From Clostridium sp. 1001271st1 H5 (GTDB lineage Bacteria; Bacillota; Clostridia; Lachnospirales; Lachnospiraceae): a stretch of 64,000 bases of DNA. Shown here one piece after another: positions 24,761-34,012 of this stretch. Numbering within the stretch: position 1 is the stretch's first letter; each line of letters begins with the position of its first letter. Both the position numbers and the translations under genes were made by a program. The stretch spans positions 62,001 to 126,000 of the forward strand of contig NZ_SPHO01000009.1 of the NCBI RefSeq assembly GCF_005845215.1. The letters run 5' to 3'. A model generated the notes under the pieces. The model ran no database searches. It worked only from the letters and a program-made list of their open reading frames with translations, and was not told the origin of the DNA.

Positions 24761-25630
24761 ATGCCCATTACAGATGATGCGCCTGCCTTTGAACGCCAGG
24801 GATTCCTGAAGGAGGACTTCAGGCTGTTCCATTTAAAGGATAAGGTTAGTCCCAGCTATGAATTCCACTATCACGATTTTCTGAAAATAATGGTGCTTCT
24901 GGAGGGAAAGGTAAACTATGTCATAGAAGGACGCTCCTATACCCTCCATCCCTTTGATATCGTACTGGTAGGCCGCGGACAGATTCACCGCCCCGAGGTG
25001 GACCCGGGGCAGCCCTATGAACGGCAGATACTATACCTGTCCCAGGATTTCCTGGACCGCTGCAGGGACGGCAGGGATTCCCTGGACCAGTGTTTTGCCA
25101 CGGCTGCCTACCGTCATTCCAATGTACTGCGGCTGAAGGAGGATGTCCGGATAAATATGCTCTCCCTGCTAAAGCGGTTGGAGCGCTCCCAGAACTGGCA
25201 GCAGGAAGAATTTGCAGGAACCCTTATGAGCCGCCTTTTGTGTTTGGAATTTCTGGTGGGACTGAACAGGGCCTCCATGGACGACAAGGCCCAGTACCTT
25301 CCCACCGGTGTCTTAAACTACCGGGTCTCCGGCCTTATATCCTATATTAATGAACATCTGGACGAGGACCTGAGCATCGGGACCCTGTCCTCCTTAAGCT
25401 GCATCAGCCCCTACCATATGATGCGTATTTTCAAAGAAGAAACCGGCTGCACCATAGGAAAATACATCACCGAAAAACGCCTGCTCTACGCCAGGGACCT
25501 GCTCAGTGAAGGGTTTAATGCCACGGATGCCTGCTTCCGTTCCGGCTTCAGCCATTATTCCACCTTTCTCCGGGCCTATAAAAATCACTTTCACCAGCTT
25601 CCCAAACGGAATCCAGGCGCTAAAATATAA
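24761..25630 (+). CDS. AraC-family transcriptional regulator
   Basis: A 289-residue regulator with an N-terminal cupin sensor (FHYHDFLKIMVLLEGKVNYV, HPFDIVLVGRGQIHRPE) and a C-terminal double helix-turn-helix of about 100 residues ending in CFRSGFSHYSTFLRAYKNHF. It is divergent from the DapF-like gene and lies 145 bases before the liv operon, either of which it may control. The start at 24761 has AAGGAGG ten bases upstream; an earlier ATG at 24737 precedes that site and is less likely. Confidence 0.9.
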   Translation: MPITDDAPAFERQGFLKEDFRLFHLKDKVSPSYEFHYHDFLKIMVLLEGKVNYVIEGRSYTLHPFDIVLVGRGQIHRPEVDPGQPYERQILYLSQDFLDRCRDGRDSLDQCFATAAYRHSNVLRLKEDVRINMLSLLKRLERSQNWQQEEFAGTLMSRLLCLEFLVGLNRASMDDKAQYLPTGVLNYRVSGLISYINEHLDEDLSIGTLSSLSCISPYHMMRIFKEETGCTIGKYITEKRLLYARDLLSEGFNATDACFRSGFSHYSTFLRAYKNHFHQLPKRNPGAKI

Positions 25631-25648
25631 AGTATTTCTCAAAATTTC

Positions 25649-25676
25649 TTGAATTTTTTCTGATTTCTGTTATAAT
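25649..25676 (+). promoter_or_regulatory. Promoter of the liv operon
   Basis: A -35 TTGAAT (25649-25654), 16-bp T-rich spacer and -10 TATAAT (25671-25676) lie 100 bases upstream of the binding-protein start. The region is AT-rich compared with the flanking genes. Confidence 0.7.
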
Positions 25677-25775
25677 ATACTCATTGTTTTCCTATTGAGG
25701 ACAGTTGTCTTTGCAGCGTGAACACGCCAAATAAACTGGACCGGGATAAATTCAATGAAACAGGAGGAATGTATT

Positions 25776-26939
25776 ATGAGAATCAGAAAAGTATTAGCAG
25801 TGACCATGGCAGCATGTCTGGCCATCGGCGCCCTGGCAGGGTGCGGCAGCAAAAAATCCGAGGAGAAAGTCATCAAAATCGGCGTATTCGAGCCAACCAC
25901 CGGTGAGAACGGAGGCGGCGGCTTCCAGGAAGTGCTGGGTATCCGCTACGCCAACCAGATACACCCCACAGTCAACATAGGCGGCGAGGAATATTCCGTC
26001 AAACTGGTGGAGGTAGATAACAAATCCGACAAGACCGAAGCTGTCAATGCAGCACAGAAGCTGGTAAGCGAGAAGGTCAGCGTGGTGCTGGGCAGCTATG
26101 GTTCCGGTGTGTCCATTGCCGCCGGACAGATTTTTGCGGACGCCAAAATTCCGGCCATTGGCTGTTCCTGTACCAATCCGCAGGTAACAGAGGGCAATGA
26201 TTACTATTTCCGCGTATGCTTCATCGACCCGTTCCAGGGCACGGTCATGGCTAACTATGCATACCAGAACGGCGCCAAGAGTGCTGCTGTCATCACCCAG
26301 TTAGGAGATGACTACTCCTCAGGACTCGGCTCCTTCTTTAAGGAAGCCTTTGCCAAGTTAGGCGGCGACATTGTCAGCGAGGAGCAGTTCCAGACAAACC
26401 AGACTGATTTCAAGGCCATCCTGACCAACATAAAGGCAGCCAACCCTGACATCATCTTTGCCCCGTCCTCCATCACCACTGCCCCGTTAATCATCAAGCA
26501 GGCCAGGGAGCTGGGAATCACGGCCACCATTGCTGCCGGCGATACATGGGAGAACTCCACCATCATTGAAAATGCAGGGGCTGACTCTGAGGGCGTAGTG
26601 CTCTCCACCTTCTTTGACGAGGCTGAACCGGCCAACGACGAGGCTGCTGCCTTCATTAAGGGCTTCAAGGAATACCTTGTTAAGGAAAAACAGGAAGACA
26701 TTATCCCGGCTGTCTCCGCACTGGGCTACGATTCCTACCTGGCTGCCATCAAGGCCATTGAGGATGCAGGCTCCACCGACACCACTGCCATCCGCGACGC
26801 ACTGAAGAACGTAGAGATTGACGGTGTAACAGGAAACATCACCTTTAACGAGACAGGCGATGCCAACAAGGATATTGCATTCATCAAGACCATTAAGGAC
26901 GGCAAGTTCCAGTTCCTGACCACTACCACCGTGGAATAA
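25776..26939 (+). CDS. livK: Branched-chain amino-acid binding lipoprotein
   Basis: A 387-residue substrate-binding lipoprotein with a signal peptide ending at the lipobox LAGC (about residue 19). The mature part is the Peripla_BP_6 (Leu/Ile/Val-binding) fold, seen in KIGVFEPTTGENGG and VVLGSYGSGVSIAAGQIF. It delivers branched-chain or related amino acids to the LivHMGF machinery downstream. AGGAGGAATGTATT precedes the ATG at 25776. A hairpin between this gene and livH may allow the binding protein to be made in excess. Confidence 0.93.
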   Translation: MRIRKVLAVTMAACLAIGALAGCGSKKSEEKVIKIGVFEPTTGENGGGGFQEVLGIRYANQIHPTVNIGGEEYSVKLVEVDNKSDKTEAVNAAQKLVSEKVSVVLGSYGSGVSIAAGQIFADAKIPAIGCSCTNPQVTEGNDYYFRVCFIDPFQGTVMANYAYQNGAKSAAVITQLGDDYSSGLGSFFKEAFAKLGGDIVSEEQFQTNQTDFKAILTNIKAANPDIIFAPSSITTAPLIIKQARELGITATIAAGDTWENSTIIENAGADSEGVVLSTFFDEAEPANDEAAAFIKGFKEYLVKEKQEDIIPAVSALGYDSYLAAIKAIEDAGSTDTTAIRDALKNVEIDGVTGNITFNETGDANKDIAFIKTIKDGKFQFLTTTTVE

Positions 26940-27003
26940 GGTATCTGACTAATTACATATGGATACAGGGCTGCAGGCGGCATCCGCTGCTGCCTTCGGT
27001 CTT

Positions 27004-27032
27004 AACCAGCCTTGGACGTTCCAGGGCTGGTT
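27004..27032 (+). terminator. Intra-operon hairpin between livK and livH
   Basis: AACCAGCC at 27004-27011 pairs with GGCTGGTT at 27025-27032, followed only by a mixed GTATGTTT. This looks like a partial terminator or an mRNA-stabilising stem, giving more livK than permease transcript. Confidence 0.5.
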
Positions 27033-27093
27033 GTATGTTTCAACGGATTTCTGGATACGGACCCAACTATAAAAACACAGGAGGCAGACTCAT

Positions 27094-27975
27094 ATGAGTT
27101 TAACAACATTTCTTCAGCAATGCCTGACCGGCATCTCCCTTGGCGGGGCCTATGCGCTCATTGCCATTGGCTACACACTGGTCTACGGCATCCTCCGCCT
27201 CATCAATTTCGCTCACGGCGATATCTTCATGATGGCCGGATACTTTATGATATTTGCCATGGCAAGCCTGCCCTGGTTCATTGCCATTCCCGTCACCCTG
27301 ATTGTGACCATTCTTCTGGGCGTCACCATAGAGCGGGTGGCCTACCGCCCCTTGCGCTCCGCACCCAGAATGTCTGTCATGATTTCAGCCATCGGCGTTT
27401 CCTACCTTTTGCAGAATCTGGCCACTTACCTCTTTACCGCCCTGCCAAAAGGTTACCCGGAGATTCCTTTCTTAAAGAAAATCTTCCGTATAGGCGGACT
27501 GTCCGCCTCCTTTGTCACCTTCCTTACCCCTGTCCTGACCCTGGTGTTAGTCTACCTTCTCATCGCGCTGATTAACCATACCAAGATAGGCATGGCCATG
27601 AGGGCGGTTTCCAAGGATTACGAAACAGCTTCCCTTATGGGTATTAAAATCAATAAAACCATTACCTTTACCTTTGCAGTTGGTTCTTTGCTGGCCGGCA
27701 TTGGCTCTATCCTGTATTTTACGGACCGTATGACCGTATTTCCCTTCTCCGGCGCCCTTCCCGGACTTAAATGCTTTGTTGCCGCCGTGTTCGGCGGAAT
27801 CGGCAGCATTCCCGGAGCCGTCATCGGAGGCTTTATCCTGGGACTGGGAGAGACAGCCCTGGTGGCCATGGGACAGTCCACCTTCAGCGATGCGTTTACA
27901 TTTATCCTGTTGATTGTCATGCTTCTCATCCGTCCCACAGGACTCTTTGGTGAGAAGACGACCGATAAAGTGTGA
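27094..27975 (+). CDS. livH: Branched-chain amino-acid ABC permease LivH
   Basis: A 293-residue membrane protein with about eight segments. It shows GISLGGAYALIAIGYTLVYG at the N-terminus and GGIGSIPGAVIGGFILGLGE late, the signature of LivH. AGGAGG lies ahead of the ATG. It forms half of the translocation pore with LivM, whose gene begins 10 bases after this stop. Confidence 0.95.
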   Translation: MSLTTFLQQCLTGISLGGAYALIAIGYTLVYGILRLINFAHGDIFMMAGYFMIFAMASLPWFIAIPVTLIVTILLGVTIERVAYRPLRSAPRMSVMISAIGVSYLLQNLATYLFTALPKGYPEIPFLKKIFRIGGLSASFVTFLTPVLTLVLVYLLIALINHTKIGMAMRAVSKDYETASLMGIKINKTITFTFAVGSLLAGIGSILYFTDRMTVFPFSGALPGLKCFVAAVFGGIGSIPGAVIGGFILGLGETALVAMGQSTFSDAFTFILLIVMLLIRPTGLFGEKTTDKV

Positions 27976-27985
27976 GGTGGCGGAC

Positions 27986-29101
27986 ATGAAGAATATGACA
28001 AAGAACAAAAACAAACTATATACCCTCATTGCCCTGGTGGTAATCATCGGCTTCCTGGCATTCCTGCAGTCTGACACAGCCGAATACAGCTACCAGATTT
28101 CCATTCTGGAGAGAAGCGCCATCTACGCAGTGGTGGCTGTATCCATGAACCTGCTGACCGGCTTTACGGGCCTGTTCTCACTGGGCCAGGCAGGGTTTAT
28201 GGCCATTGGCGCCTACGTGGTGGCCATCTTCACCATTCCGGTGGGTTCCAGGGCCAGCGTGTACTATGTAAGCGGCATTTCGCCGGTGATTGCCAATATC
28301 CAGCTGCCCATCCCCGTGGCCCTGCTCCTTGGCGGACTGGCGGCAGCAGCTCTGGCAGCCCTTATCGGAATTCCTGTGCTGCGCTTAAAGAGCGATTATC
28401 TGGCCATTGCCACACTGGGCTTTTCGGAAATCATCCGCGCATTCATAGCTGCCCCCATGTTCGACACCATTACCAATGGTTCCTACGGACTAAAGAGCAT
28501 ACCGGGCTTTCCCAATATCTTTGCGGTATTCGGACTGGCCGCCCTGTGCATTGCCCTGATGCTTCTTCTCATTAACTCCTCCTACGGCAGGGCCTTTAAG
28601 TCCATCCGGGAGGATGAAGTGGCTGCCCAGTCCATGGGCATTAACCTGTTCCATTACAAGGAGCTTTCCTTTGTGATTTCCTCCTTCTTCACCGGGGTGG
28701 GAGGCGGAATGCTGGCCATGTTTATGCGCTCCATTGATTCCAAGACCTTCCAGGTGGCCCTTACATATGACATCCTGCTGATTGTGGTCTTGGGCGGCAT
28801 CGGCAGCGTCACAGGCAGCGTTGTGGGCGCATTCCTGGTTACCGCAGGCAGGGAACTGCTGCGTTTCTTCGATGACCCCCTGACCATTGCAGGGGTAAGC
28901 GTTCCCCTGTTCCGTTCCGGATTCCGTATGGTTATTTTCTCCATCCTGCTGATGATGGTGGTCCTCTTCTACCGGCGCGGCATCATGGGGAACCACGAAT
29001 TCTCCTGGGACGGACTGTTCCGGCTCATACGGGGCATTCCCGGCAGGCTTAAGGGCAAAGGCAAAAAGCCCTCTTCCGCTGAGAAGGGAGGTATACGCTG
29101 A
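27986..29101 (+). CDS. livM: Branched-chain amino-acid ABC permease LivM
   Basis: A 371-residue membrane protein with about nine to ten segments and the LivM motifs LTGFTGLFSLGQAGFMAIGA and GGIGSVTGSVVGAFLV. The start at 27986 is chosen because GAGGTGG lies upstream and the first membrane helix follows; an in-frame ATG at 27914 lies inside livH. The stop TGA shares its A with the livG ATG. Confidence 0.95.
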   Translation: MKNMTKNKNKLYTLIALVVIIGFLAFLQSDTAEYSYQISILERSAIYAVVAVSMNLLTGFTGLFSLGQAGFMAIGAYVVAIFTIPVGSRASVYYVSGISPVIANIQLPIPVALLLGGLAAAALAALIGIPVLRLKSDYLAIATLGFSEIIRAFIAAPMFDTITNGSYGLKSIPGFPNIFAVFGLAALCIALMLLLINSSYGRAFKSIREDEVAAQSMGINLFHYKELSFVISSFFTGVGGGMLAMFMRSIDSKTFQVALTYDILLIVVLGGIGSVTGSVVGAFLVTAGRELLRFFDDPLTIAGVSVPLFRSGFRMVIFSILLMMVVLFYRRGIMGNHEFSWDGLFRLIRGIPGRLKGKGKKPSSAEKGGIR

Positions 29102-29967
29102 TGAATAACATGGAAAACAACGTAAAAAATGTATTGCATATGGAAAGCATCACTATGCAGTTCGGCGGCGTAGTGGCAGTGAACGGACTGACACTGGATG
29201 TAAATGAGCACGAAATCGTGGCCCTTATCGGACCCAACGGTGCAGGCAAGACCACTGCTTTTAACTGTGTCACAGGTATTTACCAGCCCACCTTTGGTTC
29301 CGTATCCTTTAACGGGGAGGTCATACTGGCCGATACACCCCAGGGCAAGATGCGCCGCCTCTATGAGGGCGATGTGCCTCCCGCGGACCTGGCTCCTGTG
29401 CGCAAAACCCCGGACCAGATTACCAAGCTGGGCATTGCCAGGACCTTCCAGAACATCCGTCTCTTCGGCGCTCTGACTGTGTTTGAAAATGTGCTGATTG
29501 CCAAGCATATGCGGGCAAAACAGAATGTCTTTTCAGCCACGCTGCGCCTCAACCATGCTGAAGAAAAACGCATGCGCGATGAATCCATGGAGCTTCTGGA
29601 AATGCAGGGGCTGGCCCATTTAAAAAATGAGATAGCATCCTCCCTGCCCTACGGGCTGCAGCGCCGCCTGGAGATTGCCCGGGCCCTGGCCACCAGCCCC
29701 AGCCTGCTTCTTCTGGATGAGCCGGCCGCCGGCATGAATCCACAGGAGACACAGGACCTGACTGACTTTATCCACAAAATCCGGGACGATTACCACTTGA
29801 CCATCTTCATGATAGAGCACCATATGGACCTGGTCATGCAGATATCCGACCGCATCTATGTGCTGGACTTCGGCAAGCTCATAGCCCATGGCACGCCCGA
29901 TGAAGTCCAGAACAATCCAAAAGTAATAGAAGCATATCTGGGGGTGAGCGACGATGCTGAAGATTAA
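29101..29967 (+). CDS. livG: Branched-chain amino-acid ABC ATPase LivG
   Basis: A 288-residue ATPase with Walker A GPNGAGKTT, signature LPYGLQRRLEIARAL and Walker B LLLLDEPAAGMNP. A longer insert between Walker A and signature (DTPQGKMRRLYEGDVP region) is typical of LivG-like subunits. It starts on the last base of livM and overlaps livF by 14 bases, so translation is tightly coupled. Confidence 0.95.
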   Translation: MNNMENNVKNVLHMESITMQFGGVVAVNGLTLDVNEHEIVALIGPNGAGKTTAFNCVTGIYQPTFGSVSFNGEVILADTPQGKMRRLYEGDVPPADLAPVRKTPDQITKLGIARTFQNIRLFGALTVFENVLIAKHMRAKQNVFSATLRLNHAEEKRMRDESMELLEMQGLAHLKNEIASSLPYGLQRRLEIARALATSPSLLLLDEPAAGMNPQETQDLTDFIHKIRDDYHLTIFMIEHHMDLVMQISDRIYVLDFGKLIAHGTPDEVQNNPKVIEAYLGVSDDAED

Positions 29968-30661
29968 TGATTTAAGAGTGAATTACGGCGGTATCGAGGC
30001 TGTAAAGGGTATCAGCTTTGAGGTGCCTGAGAAATCCATTGTCACCCTCATAGGGGCCAATGGCGCTGGCAAGAGCACCACCCTGCGGGCCATTGCAGGA
30101 CTGGTAAAGGCCTCGGCCGGCTCCATCCAGTTTGACGGCGCAGAGCTTTTAGGCATGGATACACCTGATATTGTATCCAAAGGCATCACCCTGGTGCCTG
30201 AAGGCAGACGGGTGTTTCCGGACATGACGGTCATTGAGAACATTAAAATCGGAGCTTACCTAAGAACCGATTCCCTGGACCAGGATATTGAGTGGGTGTA
30301 CAGCCTGTTTCCCAGGTTAAAGGAGCGCAGCTGGCAGTTAGCCGGCACGCTTTCCGGAGGCGAACAGCAGATGCTGGCCGTTGCCAGGGCCCTCATGAGC
30401 CATCCAAAGCTCATGATGATGGATGAGCCGTCTCTTGGCCTGGCCCCCCTTATTGTGCGGGATATATTCAATATCATAAAGGAAATCAACAAACAGGGCG
30501 TAACCATCCTGCTGATTGAACAGAACGCCAACATGGCCCTGCGCATTGCAGACCAGGGTTATGTACTGGAAACAGGCCGGATTTCCCTCTCCGGAACCGG
30601 CAGGGAGCTGCTGGCAGACGAGTCTGTGAAGGCGGCTTATCTGGGGAAGAAAAAGAAATAA
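29954..30661 (+). CDS. livF: Branched-chain amino-acid ABC ATPase LivF
   Basis: A 235-residue ATPase, the second nucleotide-binding subunit. It has Walker A GANGAGKST, signature LSGGEQQMLAVARAL and Walker B LMMMDEPSLGLAP. Its ATG lies inside the end of livG. It is the last gene of the operon and is followed after a few bases by a strong bidirectional terminator. Confidence 0.95.
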   Translation: MLKINDLRVNYGGIEAVKGISFEVPEKSIVTLIGANGAGKSTTLRAIAGLVKASAGSIQFDGAELLGMDTPDIVSKGITLVPEGRRVFPDMTVIENIKIGAYLRTDSLDQDIEWVYSLFPRLKERSWQLAGTLSGGEQQMLAVARALMSHPKLMMMDEPSLGLAPLIVRDIFNIIKEINKQGVTILLIEQNANMALRIADQGYVLETGRISLSGTGRELLADESVKAAYLGKKKK

Positions 30662-30668
30662 GACCGAT

Positions 30669-30702
30669 AAAGGCCGGAGAGCACATTCGCTCTCCGGCCT
30701 TT
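30669..30702 (+). terminator. Terminator of the liv operon
   Basis: A perfect 14-bp stem (30669-30682 with 30689-30702) closes an ACATTC loop, eight bases after the livF stop. The 3' side ends in CCTTTC. It also faces the convergent gene ending at 30740 and could serve both. Confidence 0.8.
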
Positions 30703-30739
30703 CAACCTGCATCCCTATTATTTATATCATCCAGCTCCA

Positions 30740-31378
30740 CTACAAACTGGTATACCCATAAGCATTCACCAGGGCATCCAGCTTCTTGCCCTGCTTGCAC
30801 AGCGGGCAGTCCCTGTAGTCATAATACGTATAATCAGGCAAATCCTTCTTTCCGAAAATAGATGTAATCCTGTATCCGTTGAGCTCCTCCAATGTGCTGA
30901 AGATAGCGGTAATGGCCCTCAGATTGCCTCCATAATACCGGATGGATTCAATTCCTTTGTTCAGTGCCAGACCCGTGGTCACGGACGCTGTCAGGATAAT
31001 GACATTCTTATCCCGAATCATGGGAAGTATGTTCTCCTTAAATATCATCTGGCTGTTGCTGTTGAACTCTGGAGTCACGATGTAGATGGTCTTATGGGCA
31101 TTCATGGAGAGAACTCCTGCACTGGTCAGTTCCTCTGCCAGGAAACTGCCTATGACCTGGGTTCCCTCGAGACACACAATGGTGTCCACTACCGTGTCAT
31201 AGAGGAACAGTCCGGACAGGCTTCTGGCAATCTCCTGAGCCTCGCTGAGCCTGGTCTTTAAGGTTGTCATATCCAGATAATAATTGATATGGGCATGGTT
31301 GGTGGCAAAGTGACCCGGTGTAATCTTAAGCGGTGCATTACAGCCGGTGGTATGTATCTTAACATACTTATTATCCAT
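30740..31378 (-). CDS. Phosphoribosyltransferase-like protein (orotate PRTase-like)
   Basis: A 212-residue protein that resembles type I phosphoribosyltransferases in overall pattern. However, the stretch that should be the PRPP loop (hydrophobic run, two Asp, then TG) reads VIILTASVTTGLAL. The acidic pair is missing, so activity is uncertain. The C-terminus has a CPLCKQGKK Cys-X2-Cys knuckle. The start at 31378 gives the compact protein; an upstream in-frame ATG is in an AT-rich spacer. It lies beyond the ftsH terminator and is convergent with livF. A nucleobase-salvage or regulatory role is possible; I would not assign orotate activity. Confidence 0.6.
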   Translation of the reverse strand: MDNKYVKIHTTGCNAPLKITPGHFATNHAHINYYLDMTTLKTRLSEAQEIARSLSGLFLYDTVVDTIVCLEGTQVIGSFLAEELTSAGVLSMNAHKTIYIVTPEFNSNSQMIFKENILPMIRDKNVIILTASVTTGLALNKGIESIRYYGGNLRAITAIFSTLEELNGYRITSIFGKKDLPDYTYYDYRDCPLCKQGKKLDALVNAYGYTSL

Positions 31379-31537
31379 AAAAACGCCCCCTTTTACAATG
31401 GTACGGACATTGGTTGCTATATGTATTATTATACTAAATAATCCTCCCCGGTACAAGGGCAATCCGGCTGTCTTACCATTTTCTGCTAAAAATTACAGAC
31501 ATACGGCAATGTACAAACCAGACTGCCCGCCGTGCAA

Positions 31538-31579
31538 AACAGGCGCCAGCACTGCTTCCCAGCAGCATTGGCGCCTGTT
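31538..31579 (-). terminator. Terminator of ftsH
   Basis: A long stem AACAGGCGCCA...TGGCGCCTGTT contains an inner CTGCT/AGCAG pairing. It lies 50 bases beyond the ftsH stop and is followed on the minus strand by TTTT. Confidence 0.75.
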
Positions 31580-31628
31580 ATTCTTTATCATTTCCGTCTG
31601 ATATTACTGTCCTATGGATTGGCAGATT

Positions 31629-33773
31629 CTACTGATTCCTGTCATTGCCGGGATGGCTCCACATTGTATCCTCCGGCTTCTTTTCTGAATCATTAAACCT
31701 GTCTGAATCCTCCGGCCCTGGCCGGGTTCCCGGATTCGGCTGTGTGTCCGGGTTCATACGCGCTTCCTGGTCAGACTGCGCCTCCTGGCCCATCTGCCCG
31801 TCCTGGTCCGGCTGCGCCTCCTGGCCCATCTGCCTGTCCTGGACTGCCTGCGATTCCTGGTCCGTTTCCAAAGCATCCTTCTTCTCACCGGGTAACGCTT
31901 TATCCTCAGCCTCTTTGGTTTCTTCCGGCTCCGGAATGCCTTTTACCCTGCGGAATATCTGCATAAATTCCTTACCTGTGATTGTCTCCTTGTCAATGAG
32001 GAATGCCGCTATCTGGTCCATGGCATCCTTGTTATCGCTTAAAAGGCGTATTGCCTCATCGTAGGAATCCTTCAGTATCTTCATGACCTCCCGGTCAATC
32101 TCGGCTGCCGTAGCATCGCCGCAGTTCAATACGGCACGGCCTGTCAGATACTGGTTCTCCTGGGACTCAAGTCCCATGAGTCCGAATTTTTCAGACATAC
32201 CATACTGAGTCACCATGGCCCTGGCCAGGTTGGTGGCCTGCTGGATATCATTGGCTGCTCCCGTTGTAACGGTCTCAAATACGATTTCCTCCGCAGCGCG
32301 GCCTGCCATCAGCTCTACCAGCCTTGCCTCCAGCTCCTTCTTGGTGTTGAGGTATTTCTCCTCCTCAGGCACATTCATGACATATCCAAGAGCGCCCATG
32401 GTCCTCGGCACAATCGTAATCTTCTGCACTGGCTCGGAATGCTTCTGCAGCGCGCTCACAAGGGCGTGGCCAACCTCATGATAGGACACGATGCGGCGTT
32501 CTTCCTTGCTCATGATGCGGTCCTTCTTTTCCTTGCCCACCAGCACCACTTCCACTGCCTCAAACAAATCCTTCTGCGACACGGCATTGCGCCCGTGCTT
32601 AACCGCATTGATGGCTGCCTCGTTCATCATGTTGGCCAGGTCCGCGCCCACAGCGCCCGAGGTGGCCAGAGCTATCTCCTTAAAGTCTACGGATTCATCC
32701 AGGAGCACATCCTTGGAATGCACCTTAAGTATGTTGATACGGCCGTTAAGGTCCGGCTTATCCACCACCACGCGGCGGTCAAAACGTCCCGGACGGAGAA
32801 GGGCCGGGTCCAGAACCTCCGGACGGTTGGTGGCGCCCAGTACCAGAAGTCCCTTGGTGGAATCAAAACCATCCATCTCGGAGAGCAGCTGGTTCAGGGT
32901 CTGTTCACGCTCGTCGTTGCCGCCCATACGGCTGTCACGGCTGCGTCCAATGGCGTCAATCTCATCAATGAAGATGATACAGGGTGCATTCTCAGTGGCA
33001 TTCTTAAACAAATCACGGACACGGGACGCACCCACGCCCACGAACATCTCCACAAAGTCAGAACCGGAAAGGGAATAGAAGGGCACATGGGCCTCTCCTG
33101 CCACTGCCTTGGCAAGCAGGGTCTTACCTGTTCCGGGAGGGCCCACCAGAAGAGCTCCCTTAGGCAGCTTGGCGCCAATCTTGGTGTACTTGCCCGGATT
33201 GTGGAGGAAATCCACGATTTCAGTCAGCGACTCCTTGGCCTCGTCCTCACCGGCCACGTCCTTGAAGGTGATGCCGGTCTCCCGCTGGACGTACATCTTG
33301 GCATTGGACTTGCCCACACCCATGATTCCGCCACCGCCCATGCGCTTCATGGTGAAGTTCATGAGGAACAGCAGGAACAGGAATGGGACCGCATAATTCA
33401 GCAGGACCAGAAGAAGGGTGCTGCTGTCGCTCTTCTCGCGGTTGGTGACCACGTTATTATCCAGTATCCTGCTGACAAAATCATAATCGCCTTCCAGTCT
33501 CACCACATAATAATCCAGATTCTGGGAATACTTAGTATTACCCTTCTTAGGGATAACCGTGATTTCCGTACTGCCCACCTTGATGGAATCCACCTCGCCC
33601 GCTTCCACCATCTGGACGAACTCATTATAGGACAACTCCTGACGTTTCTTGGAATTCAGATAGTTGTTCATACTGCTGACCACGATAAATGTGAGTATGG
33701 CCGCCACCACCAGCATGGTTATGGTCTGCCAGTTACTCTTCATATTCGGGTCCTGTTTGTTATTATTATCCAT
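31629..33773 (-). CDS. ftsH: ATP-dependent zinc metalloprotease FtsH
   Basis: A 714-residue membrane-anchored AAA+ protease that removes unassembled membrane proteins and some regulators. Two membrane segments (about 15-35 and 115-135) flank a small external domain. The AAA module has [18 protein letters not shown] and the arginine-finger region. The protease has the zinc motif HEVGH. The C-terminal 90 residues are a Gln/Asp/Pro-rich tail with 12-residue repeats, longer than in most FtsH. The start at 33773 follows GGGAG; a later ATG at 33743 is the alternative. A TTGATT-17-TATAAT promoter precedes it. Confidence 0.96.
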   Translation of the reverse strand: MDNNNKQDPNMKSNWQTITMLVVAAILTFIVVSSMNNYLNSKKRQELSYNEFVQMVEAGEVDSIKVGSTEITVIPKKGNTKYSQNLDYYVVRLEGDYDFVSRILDNNVVTNREKSDSSTLLLVLLNYAVPFLFLLFLMNFTMKRMGGGGIMGVGKSNAKMYVQRETGITFKDVAGEDEAKESLTEIVDFLHNPGKYTKIGAKLPKGALLVGPPGTGKTLLAKAVAGEAHVPFYSLSGSDFVEMFVGVGASRVRDLFKNATENAPCIIFIDEIDAIGRSRDSRMGGNDEREQTLNQLLSEMDGFDSTKGLLVLGATNRPEVLDPALLRPGRFDRRVVVDKPDLNGRINILKVHSKDVLLDESVDFKEIALATSGAVGADLANMMNEAAINAVKHGRNAVSQKDLFEAVEVVLVGKEKKDRIMSKEERRIVSYHEVGHALVSALQKHSEPVQKITIVPRTMGALGYVMNVPEEEKYLNTKKELEARLVELMAGRAAEEIVFETVTTGAANDIQQATNLARAMVTQYGMSEKFGLMGLESQENQYLTGRAVLNCGDATAAEIDREVMKILKDSYDEAIRLLSDNKDAMDQIAAFLIDKETITGKEFMQIFRRVKGIPEPEETKEAEDKALPGEKKDALETDQESQAVQDRQMGQEAQPDQDGQMGQEAQSDQEARMNPDTQPNPGTRPGPEDSDRFNDSEKKPEDTMWSHPGNDRNQ
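31777..31848 (-). repeat. Two tandem 36-bp repeats in the ftsH tail
   Basis: Two near-identical 36-bp units (31777-31812 and 31813-31848), with degenerate copies on both sides, encode the 12-residue repeats [12 protein letters not shown] and [12 protein letters not shown]. The tail is likely disordered and variable in copy number. Confidence 0.8.
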
Positions 33774-33837
33774 ATTGTACAAATTCTCCCTCTGAATGGG
33801 CCATCTATCAATTCCCAACAAAAACCCATTCTCTACC

Positions 33838-33866
33838 ATTATAGTGTCAGTCTCCCCATAAATCAA
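33838..33866 (-). promoter_or_regulatory. ftsH promoter
   Basis: On the minus strand there is a -35 TTGATT (33861-33866), a 17-bp spacer and a -10 TATAAT (33838-33843), about 65 bases upstream of the chosen start. The divergent pyrG promoter is probably near GTATAAT at about 33940 on the plus strand. Confidence 0.7.
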
Positions 33867-34012
33867 GAAAAGAACAATTAATTTTCTTAAATTTTTACAA
33901 AAAGTCCTGGATTTATTCTCAATGAGGATGTATAATGTTTCAGTTATTTTTTTGATACTATATCAAACAAGTCACACGACACCCACAACAAGAAAAGGAG
34001 GTATCCCCAATC

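Noticed and set aside
32439..33881. 480-codon open frame on the plus strand
   Set aside because: Antisense to ftsH over its full length, no ribosome site at the start, and His/Gln-rich composition typical of a shadow frame.
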